NCBI GenBank assembly: GCA_963978905.1
Contig: OZ022261.1
Span: forward strand, 20,829,686-20,893,685
Origin: Trichostrongylus colubriformis
Lineage: Eukaryota > Nematoda > Chromadorea > Rhabditida > Trichostrongylidae
Length of the DNA: 64,000 nucleotides
Reading direction: 5' to 3'
Shown here: one piece after another, positions 10,526-25,500 of the stretch
How the letters are laid out: every line of letters begins with the position of its first letter
Numbering within the stretch: the stretch's first letter is position 1
The notes under the pieces: generated by a model
Told to the model about the DNA's origin: nothing
What the model saw: only the letters and a program-made list of their open reading frames with translations
Databases searched by the model: none
Position numbers and translations under genes: made by a program

Positions 10526-13500
10526 CTTGAAGATGCCTTGCATCACCAACAAGAAGGGAGGGATTGAAAACACGAGGTGAAGACGATCAACAGATATCTC
10601 GAAACGGGTCTCTAGGATTTGATGCGATCGCCCTAGGCACGTACACAATGACGAGCAAGGCGAAGGAACGTATATGCAAAGAGCCGCAGGAGCCTGTCGA
10701 GCAAATCGTTCGTTACCTTCATCAGAGCATTTTTCAAAAAGTCGATGAAATTGTGAAGAGCAGAGCAGCTTCCGTTCTCTAATATCTTCCCACGGCTAGT
10801 TGTTAACACCAATTTCAACAATTTTATGGGATTTTGAAACAGAAAGTAGTTGCTTACAAGAGAGAGATTCAAGCCTCGATTCAGTTCATAAGTTCTTGAA
10901 GTACATACTTACTTAAACTAATATTCTATACACTAACTTGCACAATAAATTTTGACGTCGATCGTGCTTACGGAGAAGTTGCTAAGCTCCCTCAGTTCGG
11001 TGTTTAGGTAATTCATATGTGGTTCCATGGCTCAGGAAGAATAGGACATTTTCTCGGTTGAGGGGGTTTCACGGTCGAGGACTACGCTGGATCGCTTAAA
11101 TCCTCGGGAAAACGTTTCATATTAGGTCTGTGCAGAATAAATGGCCGAAACGGAATACTTTTTTTCAACGCCATAACTTCGCTTAGACACAATTTTATTT
11201 GTCGAAATAGTAGAAACCATTTGAATCTACACAACCTTGCAAACGATCTGGTAAAGAAAATATGCGATCATGATAAAATTCTGGATTGCGAAAATTAATA
11301 AAGTCAACGATGGCATTTTCAAACTGCATAGTTTCGGCAAATTTTTTGTGAAGCAGGTTTGCATCGAGGACCGGGAAAAAGTGGCAGTTCGTCAGGGATA
11401 GGTCTGGGGAATAAGGAGGGTGAGGGAGAGTCTCGATCAGTGCAAAAACTGATGCAGTTAGACATCGAGACTCTCCCTCACCCTCCTTACTCCCCAGACC
11501 TGTCCCTGACGGATTCCCACTTTTTCCTGGTTCTCGATGCAAACCTGCGGCAGAAAAACTATGCACAGTAAAAAAGCCATTCTTGGCTTTATTAATTCTC
11601 GCCATCCAGAATTTGATCGTGATGGCATATCTTCTTTACCAAATCCTTGGCGAAATTCTGCAGATTCGAATGGTTTTTATTTCGACAAATAAAGTTGTGT
11701 CTGTGCGAAGTTATGGCCAAACGTTTCGGCCATGCACAGACCTAATAACCTGAAGCCTGGTCATAATTCCTTTGTTTGTAGAGCGGTATTCGAGTGGCGT
11801 AATGCGCCAATGTCGCATGTGTGACGTCCGCGTAAAAAGGAGCGGGCCTCAATTTAAGCAATTCCCATTTCAGAGCTTTCCAAGCCATGGCAAATGGTTC
11901 CACACGAGGCAAAACCACCTAACATGCTTTCCCATTTGTGATTGCCTTGTTACTGGACTAAGCGTGAGCTCGTGAAGTGAAGTCGTTGAGAAGCGAAGAC
12001 AACATTAGTAACTGTACCATCCAAGGAGCACGATTCATTAGGTTGGCTGATGATTTCCTGGACACTCCAAAACACTTTGATCTATAATGCGTCGAGTAAC
12101 AACTCATTTTTTCATGTGCGGCGCTGTTGAACAGTGTTCTCGAAAGTTCCACTACATAGGTGTATAAGGGGCGGAGCTTGTCTAGAAGATCATTTCTGTT
12201 CAAAATGAAAAAGGTAGCTCTTCTTGCACGAGTTCCGCCGTGGAAGTTTTACGAGGGAGGCGGCCGAAAACATCAACGCTGCGTTCGGGCCACGGACTAC
12301 TTCCAAGTCCACCGTTCATGGTTGGTTCGAAAGCTCTCGTTCTGGAAATACGAGCCTGGCCAACCAACCACACACTGCATGCCCTGATGAGTTCGATGAC
12401 CAGCGCCTCGTGCAAGCGGTACAGGAGAACACAAGCAGCACAAGGCAGTTGTCTCAGAAGCTTGGATGCACACACCAGACAGTCGAACTGCATCTCTCTC
12501 GGTTGGGATATAGGAACCACGTGCTACTTGACGGCAACAAACAGGCAAGGCGTAGCGAAGATCAGCTGAGATACTTTGTCGGCTGCAGAGTGGGAAGTTC
12601 TGTCGCATCCACCATTTCCCCGGACCTCGCCCCATCTGGTTACCATTTATTCTCCCCTCTCAAAAGATATCTGAAGGACAAGCAGTTTAAAAAAAGAGGA
12701 CCTCAGAATCATGATCAACGACTTTATAGCGTGGCGCTCTGCACAGTTCTGGATGAATGGAACTGAACGGTTGCCAGAGCGACGGCAGAAGGTTAATGGT
12801 AATGATGCTGAATATATTGTAGATTGATTATAAGTTGCTCCAAAATAAAGTTATAAAATAAGAAAAAGTCTCGAAGTGTCCAGGGATTTATCGGACAACC
12901 TAATATTACTGATTGATCAAATCGGCGATCCCATGCATGAATTGATCTTGTGGACGTACAGAAGCGGCCATACGTCCCTTTACAACTTAGCTGTTGCTTA
13001 CAGAACGAGCTAGAGGGCTGGGTATGGTTACTCGATACCGTGGAATCATCAATACTTATGTTCGACGTATTGAACTGACCTTGTCCATGATCCGTTGGAG
13101 CCTCCTTGGTATCAGGCCGTGTTGTGAAAGTAACTGGGGTATGAGTGATTCTAGAAGAAATTGTGATTGTCAAAACAAAAAGCGAAAATCATCAAAATGC
13201 GAAAATCCCTAGTAAGTTAGTTGCGAACGTACAATGAATGCTTAGTAGTTGTAGGGAACAGAGTGAAAATCGGTACACTTTCAGTTGACGCTGGTGATGG
13301 AGTGGTGGTCCGAAGCCGTTCCCATCTCTTAAGAAAAGCATTTCAGCATCACATGAAGCATAGCAACGCAACAAATCCTCACTGATGCCATTGTCCTCGC
13401 TGGAGTGGGCCTTGTAGAGGGTCTTTTAGTGGTTGTGGTAGTGATCGTGTGGGTGCTTTCAGTTACCGTCTCAGTAGATGTAGTTGTTAGCAATGGAAAC

Positions 13501-16500
13501 ACATCCTTCGTAGTCTTTGTCTCTGGGAGATCCGTGAATGTTTGAATAAATTTAGGCAATGATGTTGTAGACTGAAAAACATTTTGTAACCAGTGGAAAC
13601 TCCATCGAGTAAGTTTAGAAAGGATGTGGTGCCTCACAAGATGTGCGCGTTCATGCACGCGGCATTTTTGCGGATTAGCGAAAGAAACCACCCAGAAAGC
13701 TCCCTTGTTCAGATATGCCGTGAGGTTCATTTGCGCGCAGTTCTTAGCTCTTTTTCACAAAAAAAATCATTTCTGTAAATAAACAATTACCTCAGTAGGC
13801 TCCATGACGTCTGACCAAAATCTAGCTCGAAATCCACTGTAACCACCGACGAAAGCTCTCATTATTACCAGTATCTCATTATCAAAGGAAGCAAATCGCT
13901 GTGAAGGAGTTGCCGAACAGCAATGCCTAGATAATACTCGATACCAAAAAACGAAAAAAGTTTTGATCATTCGCAGGGCCTATTAGTTTTCCTACACTGA
14001 TTCATCTAGAAAGTGTGCCAATATGAACGCGTATTCGCATATCAACACTCAATTCCAGCTCGATTAATGAACCAATTTTTCTCCATTTTATTCGGAAAGG
14101 TCGCTTCCGCTATTGCGCCAAATGGTGCAGCCACCTCATGCTTGCCGCTGCTTTTCGTTTCCAATGTTGAAACTGTTTTGCTGTTGTAATTTCATCCATT
14201 TTACCTTAGATCGTGCGAGAACTAGGTGGCATCGCACACTCTTCAATAATTCTAGGACGGATTTTGCAGCGTACGAAACAAGGAGAAGCACTGAAGGTTT
14301 TGGACTTCTCCCGATAGAGGTTGGAGCAGCATTTTAAGGGAGAATTAAATTTCACGGAGCCTCACAAGTATAATCTTTTTCGAAGCTCAACGTATCACCG
14401 ATAACTGTTCACTGACATTAAAAGCACAGCTTCGGCAACGCAGAAAGTTGAACCGATTTTCCAAGAGATGAATGCGAACGGTATGGGGTGGGCTGCCTAA
14501 TATCAGGTTGATCCACAAGCTCTGGACTACCTTAAATGTTCATCGTTTTTCCTTGTCATTTCACTTTACGTTCATTTAACGTAATGTAATTGCACTGTAA
14601 CTCTCTGCAACATATTGTAGACGCGCCGGAGGTTGATCAGTTCCTCTCCTTCAGAACTCGGCAGACTTGTGATCCGAGAGGAACTGAGCATTGATTGTAA
14701 AATTAACTAGGTCAGCTTGCCATTTCATCTCTTAAGAGCGTGCTGAAGAATTGTATACACGGTGATCCGTTAGCGTGAAGTTAGCACTACAGGGGGTGCC
14801 AAAAGAAGTAATTTTTTTGTCCTCAACTTTCAACCCCACATTAGTCGAACTTCAGCAAATTCCGACCAGGTATTTTCATTACTGAATTGAAGAGCAGTCT
14901 TCACTCTATCACTGTTCTCCTTTACAGCCTTCTGCAAGAGCTGGAACTGTTACTTGTTCCGAGTGAACAAGATGTCTCACCTAAGCTGGGCAAAATCCGA
15001 AACTTCGTGGCCCTCGTTCACAACCTTGCTAAGGTCCGTTCACCCTGGGTACCTGAGAGGATTCATACTGTGTGGTGTACTTAAATATTCCGCTTTTTTC
15101 CGAGTTCCCAACACCCTTCGTATCCAAGAGCCAGAACGTGCCATTACCACTGAAACCCCTCCGGGGGCAGGTTTGAGGCATGAATAATGGCGCTTCGGAT
15201 CATAGCACCGTTGTCCAAGCACCAAGGGCTCTGTGACTTCCATGAACTGAAGCGCCAATCCTTGGGAAGCTTCCCACTGAAGACCTACCACGGAACCTGG
15301 CTCCACTGTTTTAAGGGAACCTTGAAACCGTAGGTGCGCTGAAGCCCGACTGCGCCGACTGAAGGTTCCATGTTCTTATGAAGGTGAAAGTACTGAACCA
15401 CAGCTTGTTCCTGCTTTAAGAGGAACATTTCGGGAACATTTTGCCTCAACACTTTTATCTCTTTCGTTTCCATCTCTTTTGTATAATGGGCGGATGTGTG
15501 CCAAGAGCAAAACTGCTTTTTTGGCACCCCCTGTAAACGATTAATAATGAAGAAATGCAGAAGCAGAACTATTGCGACTTTTTTTAAAATCTGTTCGACA
15601 GGGGTCAGACATTACCACGCACTGGATAAAATTTGTCGGTTTCCCCTCCAACTGAATGGCCACACCTCAGTGACCGTTCATGGTGCATTCCCGTTGGGAT
15701 ATCCGGCAGAAAATAGAAGAGAAGGCACTGCAAGCTGTTTTTCGCACTTTCCGTGTATTAGTTGGCGGACTCTCTTCGAATGGGCTTGGAAAACCGCCTT
15801 CAAGATAAACTACATAATATTCATCGCTGGTGACCATGCTAAATAGCAATTCGGAGTTCTAGAAAATGTTCAGTGAGAACATGGCGACATCATGTGGTGG
15901 GTCGTGCTGTTGCCTGAATATGTGTGAAACAAGCTCCATACTCGCGAGTACTCGTGATTTTGAGAGCATATCCCAATGAGCTTATCCTGCAACATTGTAA
16001 ATGCCTTCACTGCTTAGCACCCTGCTCGTCAGCTTAGCATGAAGACATACGTAGGTAGTGAATGTCATGGGGTTGTCAATGTGTTCATATTGTCCAAAAG
16101 CCTTTTTGAATACTTTGTCAGAGTTGCACTATTAATTAAGAGAAGTCGTTCTCATCTACTGCATGGCTAATCCTGCATACGATCCATTCCAGGAGAAAGA
16201 TCTCGGGAGGTTCTTCAAAAATTAGACCTCGATGATCCTTAGTATTATAGTAATACTGATATTACAGCTCAAACAAGCGGCGAGCTAATGAGCTGGTTAG
16301 CTAGTCGGAATAACGAAGGTAGGTACTATCTAAAGCACAAGTAAAGTGATCGATATTCCTTCAGTGGCTCTTATGGCATCAAATGTAAAGCGATGCGAAA
16401 CTCATGCAGCAATCTAATACATTCTGATGTGGGTTTAATGTGTTTTTTTTTCTCAGTGTTGGTTCTTTCTAGAAAAAGCTCAGTTGCCATGGCTCGGATG

Positions 16501-19500
16501 AGAGTGCATCACTACAACTTCGCAAAAAAAAACTTCAAAAGTTTGGGCGTCATGGTGAAGGGCTATGGAGACTCCTCATCTCTTGCATCGTTTCAGAAGG
16601 ATGCACTCTTCGGATCACTTAGTCGTAAATGGGCGCCGAAAACAGAGCCAAATGTGACTATGTAAGCCAATGTGCCACTGATGCTTGCAGCAGCAGCACG
16701 AGCATGTGGATGGAACTACTGCCTTGTCCGGCTTTCAGGGGATGAAGAATGAGTGGGGTTTTATGGTACACAGGAGTAATGCTAAGAACTGATATTCGGA
16801 GAGTTTTGCAGCTTCAAAAGGCTGTAACTGAAGCGAAGCATAGCACAAAGGGAGCCTGAAACGTACTGGAAAACTGCTATCAGGATGCCATTAAGGCTTT
16901 GATCTCGGACGGCACCCGAAGCCGCAGTCAAGCTTTCCCTGTATATGTGCTAATCCATTACTCTACCGAGACTTATACTTTCACCCTTTCTGCTACTTCT
17001 TCGTTGTTAAATACTTGAATTTGCGCAGACAAATAGAAGGCGAAGAGGAAACATCAAGTATTATCCTGCACTACAGCGAAAGCAACATTTGCGAAGAATA
17101 AGTAGAATTTATTCTGTATTTTGAAGCTCAATTTGGTGCTGATACCGTATGGGTGCTCACAATTACTACACTTTCTGCTCAAAGGGAGAATTTTTCGAAA
17201 ACATGCCACCATGAGGGGCTTTGGATAATTGAAAGAATAGTTCACAGAAATTCCGTGATTCTAGTTCTTCTCGAATGCACTACTCGCGATACCGTATACT
17301 ATCAGAAATACGAAAATAAATTCGTGAAATTTCCTTGTTATGCAGAAATCGACAAACTTTGCAGAATATGCATTCTTATGCAGAAATGAACTTGAGGTCC
17401 CGCTGAGCTATTTGAGAACAGCTGCCGATGGAAGAGCGCAGTTTACAGTTCCGCGCCCAATGTTGATTGCTTCCCATCCTGGTCTGCAACCATGTGAGCG
17501 TCGCCACTTTGCTTACAGGAAAGCCCTCGTGACCCCCCTCCATTTTAAGCCCCATCTCGTCAAACGTTACATTGAGGAGCTGTATCTCAGCGAATTACTT
17601 GTTTCTTGGAGACTTTGCATACGACAACGCAATAAGCAGGTGCAGTTTAAAACATGAGTAACAGAAGGACTCAAAGTTCCGTGATTGAGAGCAGTGATCA
17701 TTCCCTCAAAAACGCGTAGAGTGCGGCACAAAATTCAAAGATGAACTTGTGACAAACGACAAAAACACTCATGTAACAAGTCCCTTTCCTTTTACAGAAA
17801 GTACACAAAAACACGGTTCATGGTGCTTGACGTGTGTCAGTGCTAATCGGGAACATTCATCAAACATCATAATCTAGTAGCATCGCTTACCTTGAGCCTG
17901 TTAGGCGTTTATCGTTGTGATACTTGACTTCAACATAGTTTTTATCACAAGTATCCTCACAATAGAATTCAAAATTGTCCATGAATTCCAAAAAGACACG
18001 CCCACCTGAAAAAGAGGAATCCGATATTCTGTACTCGGCAAAAATTGGTAAAATTCAGGTAAGCAGGAGAAAAAGAAGCCGCTATTCAATGACCGACCAG
18101 ACGCGGCTCGGAGAATCCAGAAACATTCCACGCCTTGAGGATGAGGATGTGGATAATTCGGACTGGAAATATATTGCACCATTGTTGAGGCCTGCAACAA
18201 AGTCGTTCGGTTGCATTCAAGTTTGCCTTTGTTTTTTGACTTTTCATGCCTTCGTTGATCCCATTATACCCAGAACTGGAGCATTCAGAGACTTCATATT
18301 GCAGCGAGTGATTAAATGATATTGGGTTGAGGAATAAGTCCCCGCGGTTTTTTTAAACTCTGTTTTTCACATTGTTCCCTCCACCTTTCGACGGAGCTTA
18401 TATATGTTTCGAGAGAGCTTTTTCTGCTCTACAAAATGCTTGTATCTGTTTTTCGATTCCTTCGACTACATAATATTTATGAGGTTTGGAAGTGAAAGTA
18501 GCTGAAGGCAAAAAATTGGCACTTGCGCACCTCGTTTTTCTCGTCTGCCATCGAAGTCAAAAAATGTATATGTATATGTTTAGATAGAGCTTTTTCGGCT
18601 CTACGAAATGGTACTACTTTTTATTCGAAACGCTTAACTTTTTACTGTTTTAAAGACTCACAAACGCAATACTTGCAAAAGTGTGCACTTTGGATAACTT
18701 CTCTTCCTAGCCTACCATCGAGATTGGAGAGGATGTGCATATACGCACTCGTTAGAGCTTTCTCTGCTCTACAAGGTGACACCACTCTTCTTTTGAATCC
18801 TCTCATATTTTAGCATGTAGGGATGAGCTTCCACCTATTTTTCAATTCAAAATTGCATGATGAATATGACTTTTTTTGGCAGAGTGTTTTGTATCATTCG
18901 ATAGAGCTCTCCCCGCTCTATAAGATGGTGCTTACGGTTTTTGTTCAAAATGTTTTTTGCCATTTTCAAGATCATTTAAAGGTCGACGAAATCGAGCATT
19001 TTTGACACATCTAGTCGAAATTGCTCGATTTCGTCGACTTTAAAATGATCTAAAAAGTGGCAAAAATTAATTCGAACAAAAACCGTAAATACTGCCTTGT
19101 AGAGCGAAAAGAGCTCTATCGAATGATACAAAACAATCCGTCAAAAAAATTTATTTTTATCGCGCAATTTCGAATTGAAAAACAGGTAGATACTTATTCC
19201 TGTATGGTAAAATATGAGAGGATACAAATGAAGAGTGGTATCATCTTGTAGAGCAAGAAAAGCTCTATCGAATGCATATATGCACATCCTCTCCAATCTC
19301 GATGGTAGGCTAGGAAGAGAAGATATCCAAAGTGCACACTTTTGCAAGTATTGCGTTTGTGAGTTTTTAAAACAGCAAAAAGTTAAGCGTTTCGAATAAA
19401 AAGTAGTACTATTTCGTAGAGCCGAAAAAGCTCTATCTAAACATATACATATACATTTTTTGACTTCGATGGCAGACGATAAAAACGAGGTGCGCAAGTG

Positions 19501-22500
19501 CCAATTTTTTGCCTTCAGCTACTTTCACTTCCAAACCTCATAAATATTATGTAGTCGAAGGAATCGAAAAACAGATACAAGCATTTTGTGGAGCAGAAAA
19601 AGCTCTCTCGAAACGTATATAAACTCCGTCGAAAGGTGGAGGGAACAATGTGAAAAACAGGGTTTAAAAAAACCGCGGGGACTTATTCCTCAACCCAATA
19701 TATTCTACCGAAAGGGTAAGCGCTGCTCGACGCGCACTGCATCCCGCAGCGTTAATCGAAAAACGCACAGTTTTTCTATATGCCAGACAGTTCAGTGAAA
19801 CCACTGTCAAATGACAGTGCTTACAACAGCATACTCACCGACACGGCTTCCTTGATTCTTAGTTTTTGCCAGAATCGCCAAGAAAGTCACCTCAAGGGAT
19901 GGTCAGATGTGGTGCAAGAAGGCTTCTGAGACACAGCGCTGTGAGATCCACTCTCGCAATCAGCTCTGAATTTTCACCGCACGTCTATGGTGTAAATTAC
20001 GCTCTTTGGGAATTCGTGACGCCGCGGCGGCTTCTTCTCACTACACAGTGCTCGACTCTTTTTGCGAAAATTGTTTTTTATTACAATTCTTGATGTTGCC
20101 GCGATGAGTAGCTTTGAAAGCTACTGTTAAATTCTCACACGAATTCAGTTTTTACAAACATTTGTGGTACGCTCTTCCGAAGAGAAAGTTAAATCGGGCA
20201 AAATATGACTTCACACTTTACTAGCAGCCATGGAACATACCATCCTCTCACCAACCTTTACCATCTAGAAAAAACCGCCAATTTTCTGTGGCATGAATGC
20301 AGTAGAGTGAGAGGTTTCGCCAAAACGGAGGGGAATATGAGAACTGGGAAGATATTCTCTGTGATCCAATATTTCAGTCCAGAAGAGATCACTGTTGAAA
20401 AACTCTGATAAAGAAACGCGACTTGGGATCTTCATCGCAACGACGCTGACTGGCCGCTCGTCCGTCTGCATCTACCCTTATCAGCTAATGATGAAGAGGA
20501 GGCGAAAAAGAAAGAGTGAGAATGAGGGCTGATTCACATTTCTCGGTTTTTTGACAGCTTTATTCCGTCCTTTATTCATTGTTATGTTTGTTTTCCATAT
20601 TCCACAATTACTCTGCTATCTTTCAAAATTACCCCTGACGGTGTTGCATTGCGTGCACATTGGCGATGTGACCCTGTTAAATTTCGTAGGGACTTTTCAC
20701 ACGATACAAATTATCATTTGATTTATCATCAAACGTGATCGTAACAAAGCTGTTCTCATCGCATCCAGCAGGAAAGCAACTCGATCTGCCCAAAAGCTTC
20801 CAGTTCAGCGCTATTAAAAAGTGGTAGACAAACGCATGGATTTCTCATAGGTTCTTGACAGCAAGAGAAAACCCCGTTTTTCATCGTGAAACACTTTAAT
20901 GATTGGGTCAGTCTGTAGATTTCGGGAGATGATTGATGTCATTTATAGTAATGGAGCGATCACGGAAGCGAGTGGGATTCGCTCAATAAGCAGGATTAGT
21001 GCGCAGACATTTTTATAGTTTCCTCACTTCGCTAAGAAGCATTTTTCAATACAGAATCGGCTTATTCGCAGTGGAATCAATGCCACTTATAGATATTTCA
21101 TAATATTCTTGGTATCATGGCCCTACAACGACGCGCTCTACTAGACATGCCCTCAAGCGCGGTCATAGGCATGCAGCGACACAGGGATGAAGCGTTGGGT
21201 GTGTGCCACTGGAGCAGCAATCGCGTGGCCTCGTTTGACGCACGGAGAAAGGGGCGAGATAGGGAGGCGTACTATTTGAGTCCTGAAGCGATTACATCTA
21301 GGAATAAAGCATAAAACATCACTATCGCCTGATGATCCGCCCAGTAGGACACGCATGGGCGTGTACCCTTATGTCAGGATTTCGCACCACGGCATGTCGC
21401 AAGCAAAGCAATGCGGACGAGCTAAGGGCGCCATGTTGTTGGGTCCCGAAACGACTGTAAGTCAACTGCGTATCGCACCCCTAGCATTACCGTGTAATCG
21501 TTCTGAGACCCAACAACCGCGACGCGTATAGCTCGCACACAACGCACGCCACTCATCGTCGTGCGAAATCCTGACATGAGGGTCCACACCCAACATGCGT
21601 GGCTCGCACCATCCGTCGTATGACTTCCGCTACATCGCGAATCTCGTCCTAATGGCACACACCCGCAGCCCCATTCCTCGGAATTCTAGCCGCTTCATTC
21701 CGTTTTTTTTCTGCGGCACCAGCACAGCACGCCTACTTTCATACTCAACAATCCACCACATTTCCCCTCTTGTTACCTTCAAATCAGTGCTGGACAACGA
21801 ACACATGATAATTTTAGTAGCCACCAGTGAGGGATGATAAGGGAATGGGTGGATTTTGTTAGAATGGAGGATCTAGTAGGATAAAAGTCTGACTGCTGTG
21901 TGTATTTCATAGCACAGTGCCGAAAGCACGTTTTATTGCATCAGTACACTTTTCAGAAGATATTAGTGCAGAGAAAAAAGGAAGTATGGATTGTACACTG
22001 TTATGCAGCCGTCCAAGCATAAGTCCTTGAGCACAAGTATGCACGAGTTATCCAAATGGGATGCTTTACCCGACACCTGGATCGTTTTTGTTGCTATCAT
22101 AGTACAGAACAGTTCCACTCAACAGGTTTTCAACGAAAAAAAAAGAGTTTCCATTTCTGGTTTTCAGAACAGTTCGAAACTGTATGACGAAATAGTACCC
22201 AAGGTATAGTGTAACAATCGTTTGCGTGAATAGTGATGATTTTTAAAGACGATAGCATCTGCTATCTCTATACCGGTTCCGCCAATTACTCAACTTCCTT
22301 GAATTGAATGAAATCTTTCACGGAATCTCCAGGAGTTTTTCTCCTGACAATTAGTCATCGTTCAGAGCCGGTTTCTGCGGTTCTATTCGATTTTAGATGC
22401 AAAGTTTTGTTTAACATAGAAAGCGAGTTTTTTTAAGTGGAGATGTTATCGATGTTCGTAATCAAGATGATGTAATGGCAAAGTTTTGACTACATGTCCA

Positions 22501-25500
22501 TGCTTCCCTTCAATGGACGATGATCACTGTTGGTTGCTGTTCATCTCACCTAAGAACATCTTTACAGCGATAAATAACGTGCACATAGCGCCACCATCAG
22601 CCCTCGTCTCTGCCCTTTTCAAGAGGCTCACTTGTCAGAAAGTTTCTCTCCCTCCCCCCCCCCCCCCCCTTGGCTCAAGCTAAGTCAAGCGCTTTCCTGA
22701 ACGAGTAATACCGCCATCAGATCCGTGATTTAGCGGTGTTGCGACCCCGCACGCAACATTGTGGCACTGCAAAATCTCAATGTCGCAGAATAACGTACGG
22801 AAGCGCGACAGCGAAACATCTCGAAATCGCGAAGTTTGACGGCTCCTCAAAGATGCAGACCATGGATTCAAAGTGGTCCCGTATCCGTTCTAGCCCATCC
22901 CCGATTTGTATACTCCTAATTTCAAAGCTCTTTCATTATCTGCTCAGCGATAATTCAAAGGTAGCATGAGCGATATTCTGAGCTCACGAGCCCCCCTTTT
23001 AACGGCAAATGGCTTCACCTAGCGTTTACTCTAGCCATGTTTGCACAGTCCCCGTAGTATTTCTCGTTTATGCTACTCGACAGCAATTTACGGAGAGTAA
23101 GGTAATAGTGCAAAACGCACGCAATCATCGAACCATCAGAGAAGCAGTTCTAGGAAGCCAGTTCTGAGAGAATGAGTTATTAACCGGTTCCTGAATGTTT
23201 CCCTGTAAAGTTCAGGAAATTCGCCTTCCATCAAGTGAAATCAAGTGCATCGGAAAGCGAGACGTGTGATTGATACGATTTTTAATTATCATAAAAAATA
23301 GACTATTTAGGTCAGAACAAGAACCTGCAGTTATTCTAACATTAACCTCTCGTTCCGTTCTCAACTTCATACGTCTCAAATCAAATTTTCGTATGGGAAA
23401 AATAAGGTGGACAAAGATAAACTGTACACAGAGGGTGCAACCAGTAACTTAGCTGATCTTTGAGATAAAAGTGAAGCTGCTAAGAAGTGCGACAATGAAG
23501 GAAAAATCAATGGTCTCAAATGAAAGAAAAGATTTTATTCTCTGCAAGGAAGTATTTTCCCGTCCATCCAGCGGTTGACCTTAGTATAGGTCAGCTCCAC
23601 GTGGATCCGTGGTGCATGGCGACTGTACGCAACACTTAGGTATCTCACATGGAGTGGTGGTTTATACAGACAGACCCCTACCATCTGTTCATGAAGATTT
23701 GAAGTAGGGATAAAAGTTTCGTCGTTGATGAATCCCTTTTGAGGATGCGCCACGCACTTCAAATCCATTCAGAATAACGGTGGCATGTTAATGCGATTTA
23801 GCCCACACAGTGACTCGCGTGAGTCAACCGATATACAAGTCGGTGCTTTTATCTTCCCGGACAAGTCTGGTACCATGTTCACGCACGGGATGAACTAGGT
23901 TGGCCTGGACGCCCAGTGATGCGGATTTTGATTTAATCAGTTCCTCCTGAATACCCACTTTATCGAAGCCGTTGCTTTGAAAAAGAAGTGTGATCAAAAT
24001 GTTCACTCAAACTGTGAAAGAGCAATAGCTGAAGGTGCTTATGAAAAGTTCCATCTAATTGTGTTCTTTAAACGTACCATTAATGTGCCACCACAAGAGC
24101 CGGTGGAAGGGAGAACGGAGTCGCAGAACTGCCCACCTAGACCATCTGGACAAGCACACATGGAACAGTTATTTGGATGAGCATATCCATTGTGGTGACA
24201 TTTTATAGGTGGACAGTGATCGGTGCAGCCATAGGCAGCATTGATCTATGATGATAATTGGTATCAAGAGATGCTACTGAAAGGCGTAGATTATATCAAT
24301 TTACCGCTTGATAGTCCAAAAATGAAGGTCCAACACGTTGACCGATGGTGGATTGCTGACCATGCTCGAGGGTCCGAATAGTCGGAGTGTAAGGATCTGA
24401 CGCGAATCCATACGGTCCATAGTGCATGACTGATCCTGCAAACTATCGCGCCATTTCAATATCTATGTACTAAGTAGGTGTTAACAACTCCAATCATTCA
24501 TGAGAGCAGAGAGCAAAAAATAAGGCGATTTGGGTGTAATGTAGGAGGAAGAGGTGCGGAAGTGCAAAGTTCCAAAGAGCGACGCCGCATCAGAAATCGC
24601 GCGGCATGATGTCGCATTGGCCCCTCCCGCACCACACCGATCAATGAGTAGGTAGCGAAAAAACATGTCGTAAGGCATACCTGTGTCATATGGTAGACCA
24701 AAAGTCTCGGCATGATTTGGTCCTATGGCTTGAAAATTATTCCATCGACTGATTGGTATATTATTGTAGTTTACAGCTATATGTCTATCCTTAAACGAGT
24801 TGTTAATAGTAAAATGACGTCACTCATACCATGGTCAAAATAATCTGGTGAAGATAGATGTGCTGCATGAAAACTAATGGCTTCTGCCCTTATACCTGAT
24901 CAGGCCGAGCTTGTTCATGGAAAATTCCCAAAGCGTGCCCGATTTCATGGCTGATAATTCCGGTCACATCACAACCTGGTGTAGCGATAGAAATTCCCTG
25001 AAATTTACTGTGGCCACTTCAACAATGAAAGTAGCTCAGAAGCATCAACGTTGTTTCAAACGGTAGCGCTCATTTATGTATATCCCTTCGAGTTGTTTTG
25101 ACGCGCGGTTCTCCAAAAATTATCGAGCGAGGCCAGCGGGGAGGAGAGTGGTATACAAAGGAAAAGGACAACGTTTTGGCATCAAACAATTCCTTGTTTG
25201 TATGCCCCGTGCATTCTAGTTCCAATCAGAATCGAGGTAGCAAGTGAATGCGATCATAAGTATAATACAATGACTTGCGGAGCCAGGGGATGAACAAATC
25301 AGTGCTTCTATCCTCCGCTCTGGTACCAGTTGACCTACACCAGAAGGATGGAAAGCTTGGGTGGTCTGTGCTAGCGCTGGACAGCCTTCTGCAAGAGCAG
25401 GATCAGAATGAACATGATGTGTCTCCTCAATTCATCAAAATACGAGATTTGGTCACCCTCGTTCACAAACTCGCTAAGGTCCGTCCACTTTGGGTACCTG

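Larger units (their letters stand above)
13791..24245 (-). other. EGF-like and CUB exons of the astacin gene
   Basis: Exon 24078-24245 codes for a seven-cysteine EGF-like segment ([15 protein letters not shown], then [17 protein letters not shown]) and the start of CUB (CGGTLM). Exon 18098-18191 continues [20 protein letters not shown], the CUB hallmark SPNYPxxYPxxxxCxW. Exon 17891-18005 reads [20 protein letters not shown], and exon 13791-13926 reads [16 protein letters not shown] then [11 protein letters not shown]. One CUB domain is therefore spread over nearly 10.5 kb. Confidence 0.9.

Noticed and set aside
18523..19497. Two nearly identical proteins on opposite strands in the palindrome
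   Set aside because: They are mirror products of the inverted arms and consist of translated hairpin units, not a gene.
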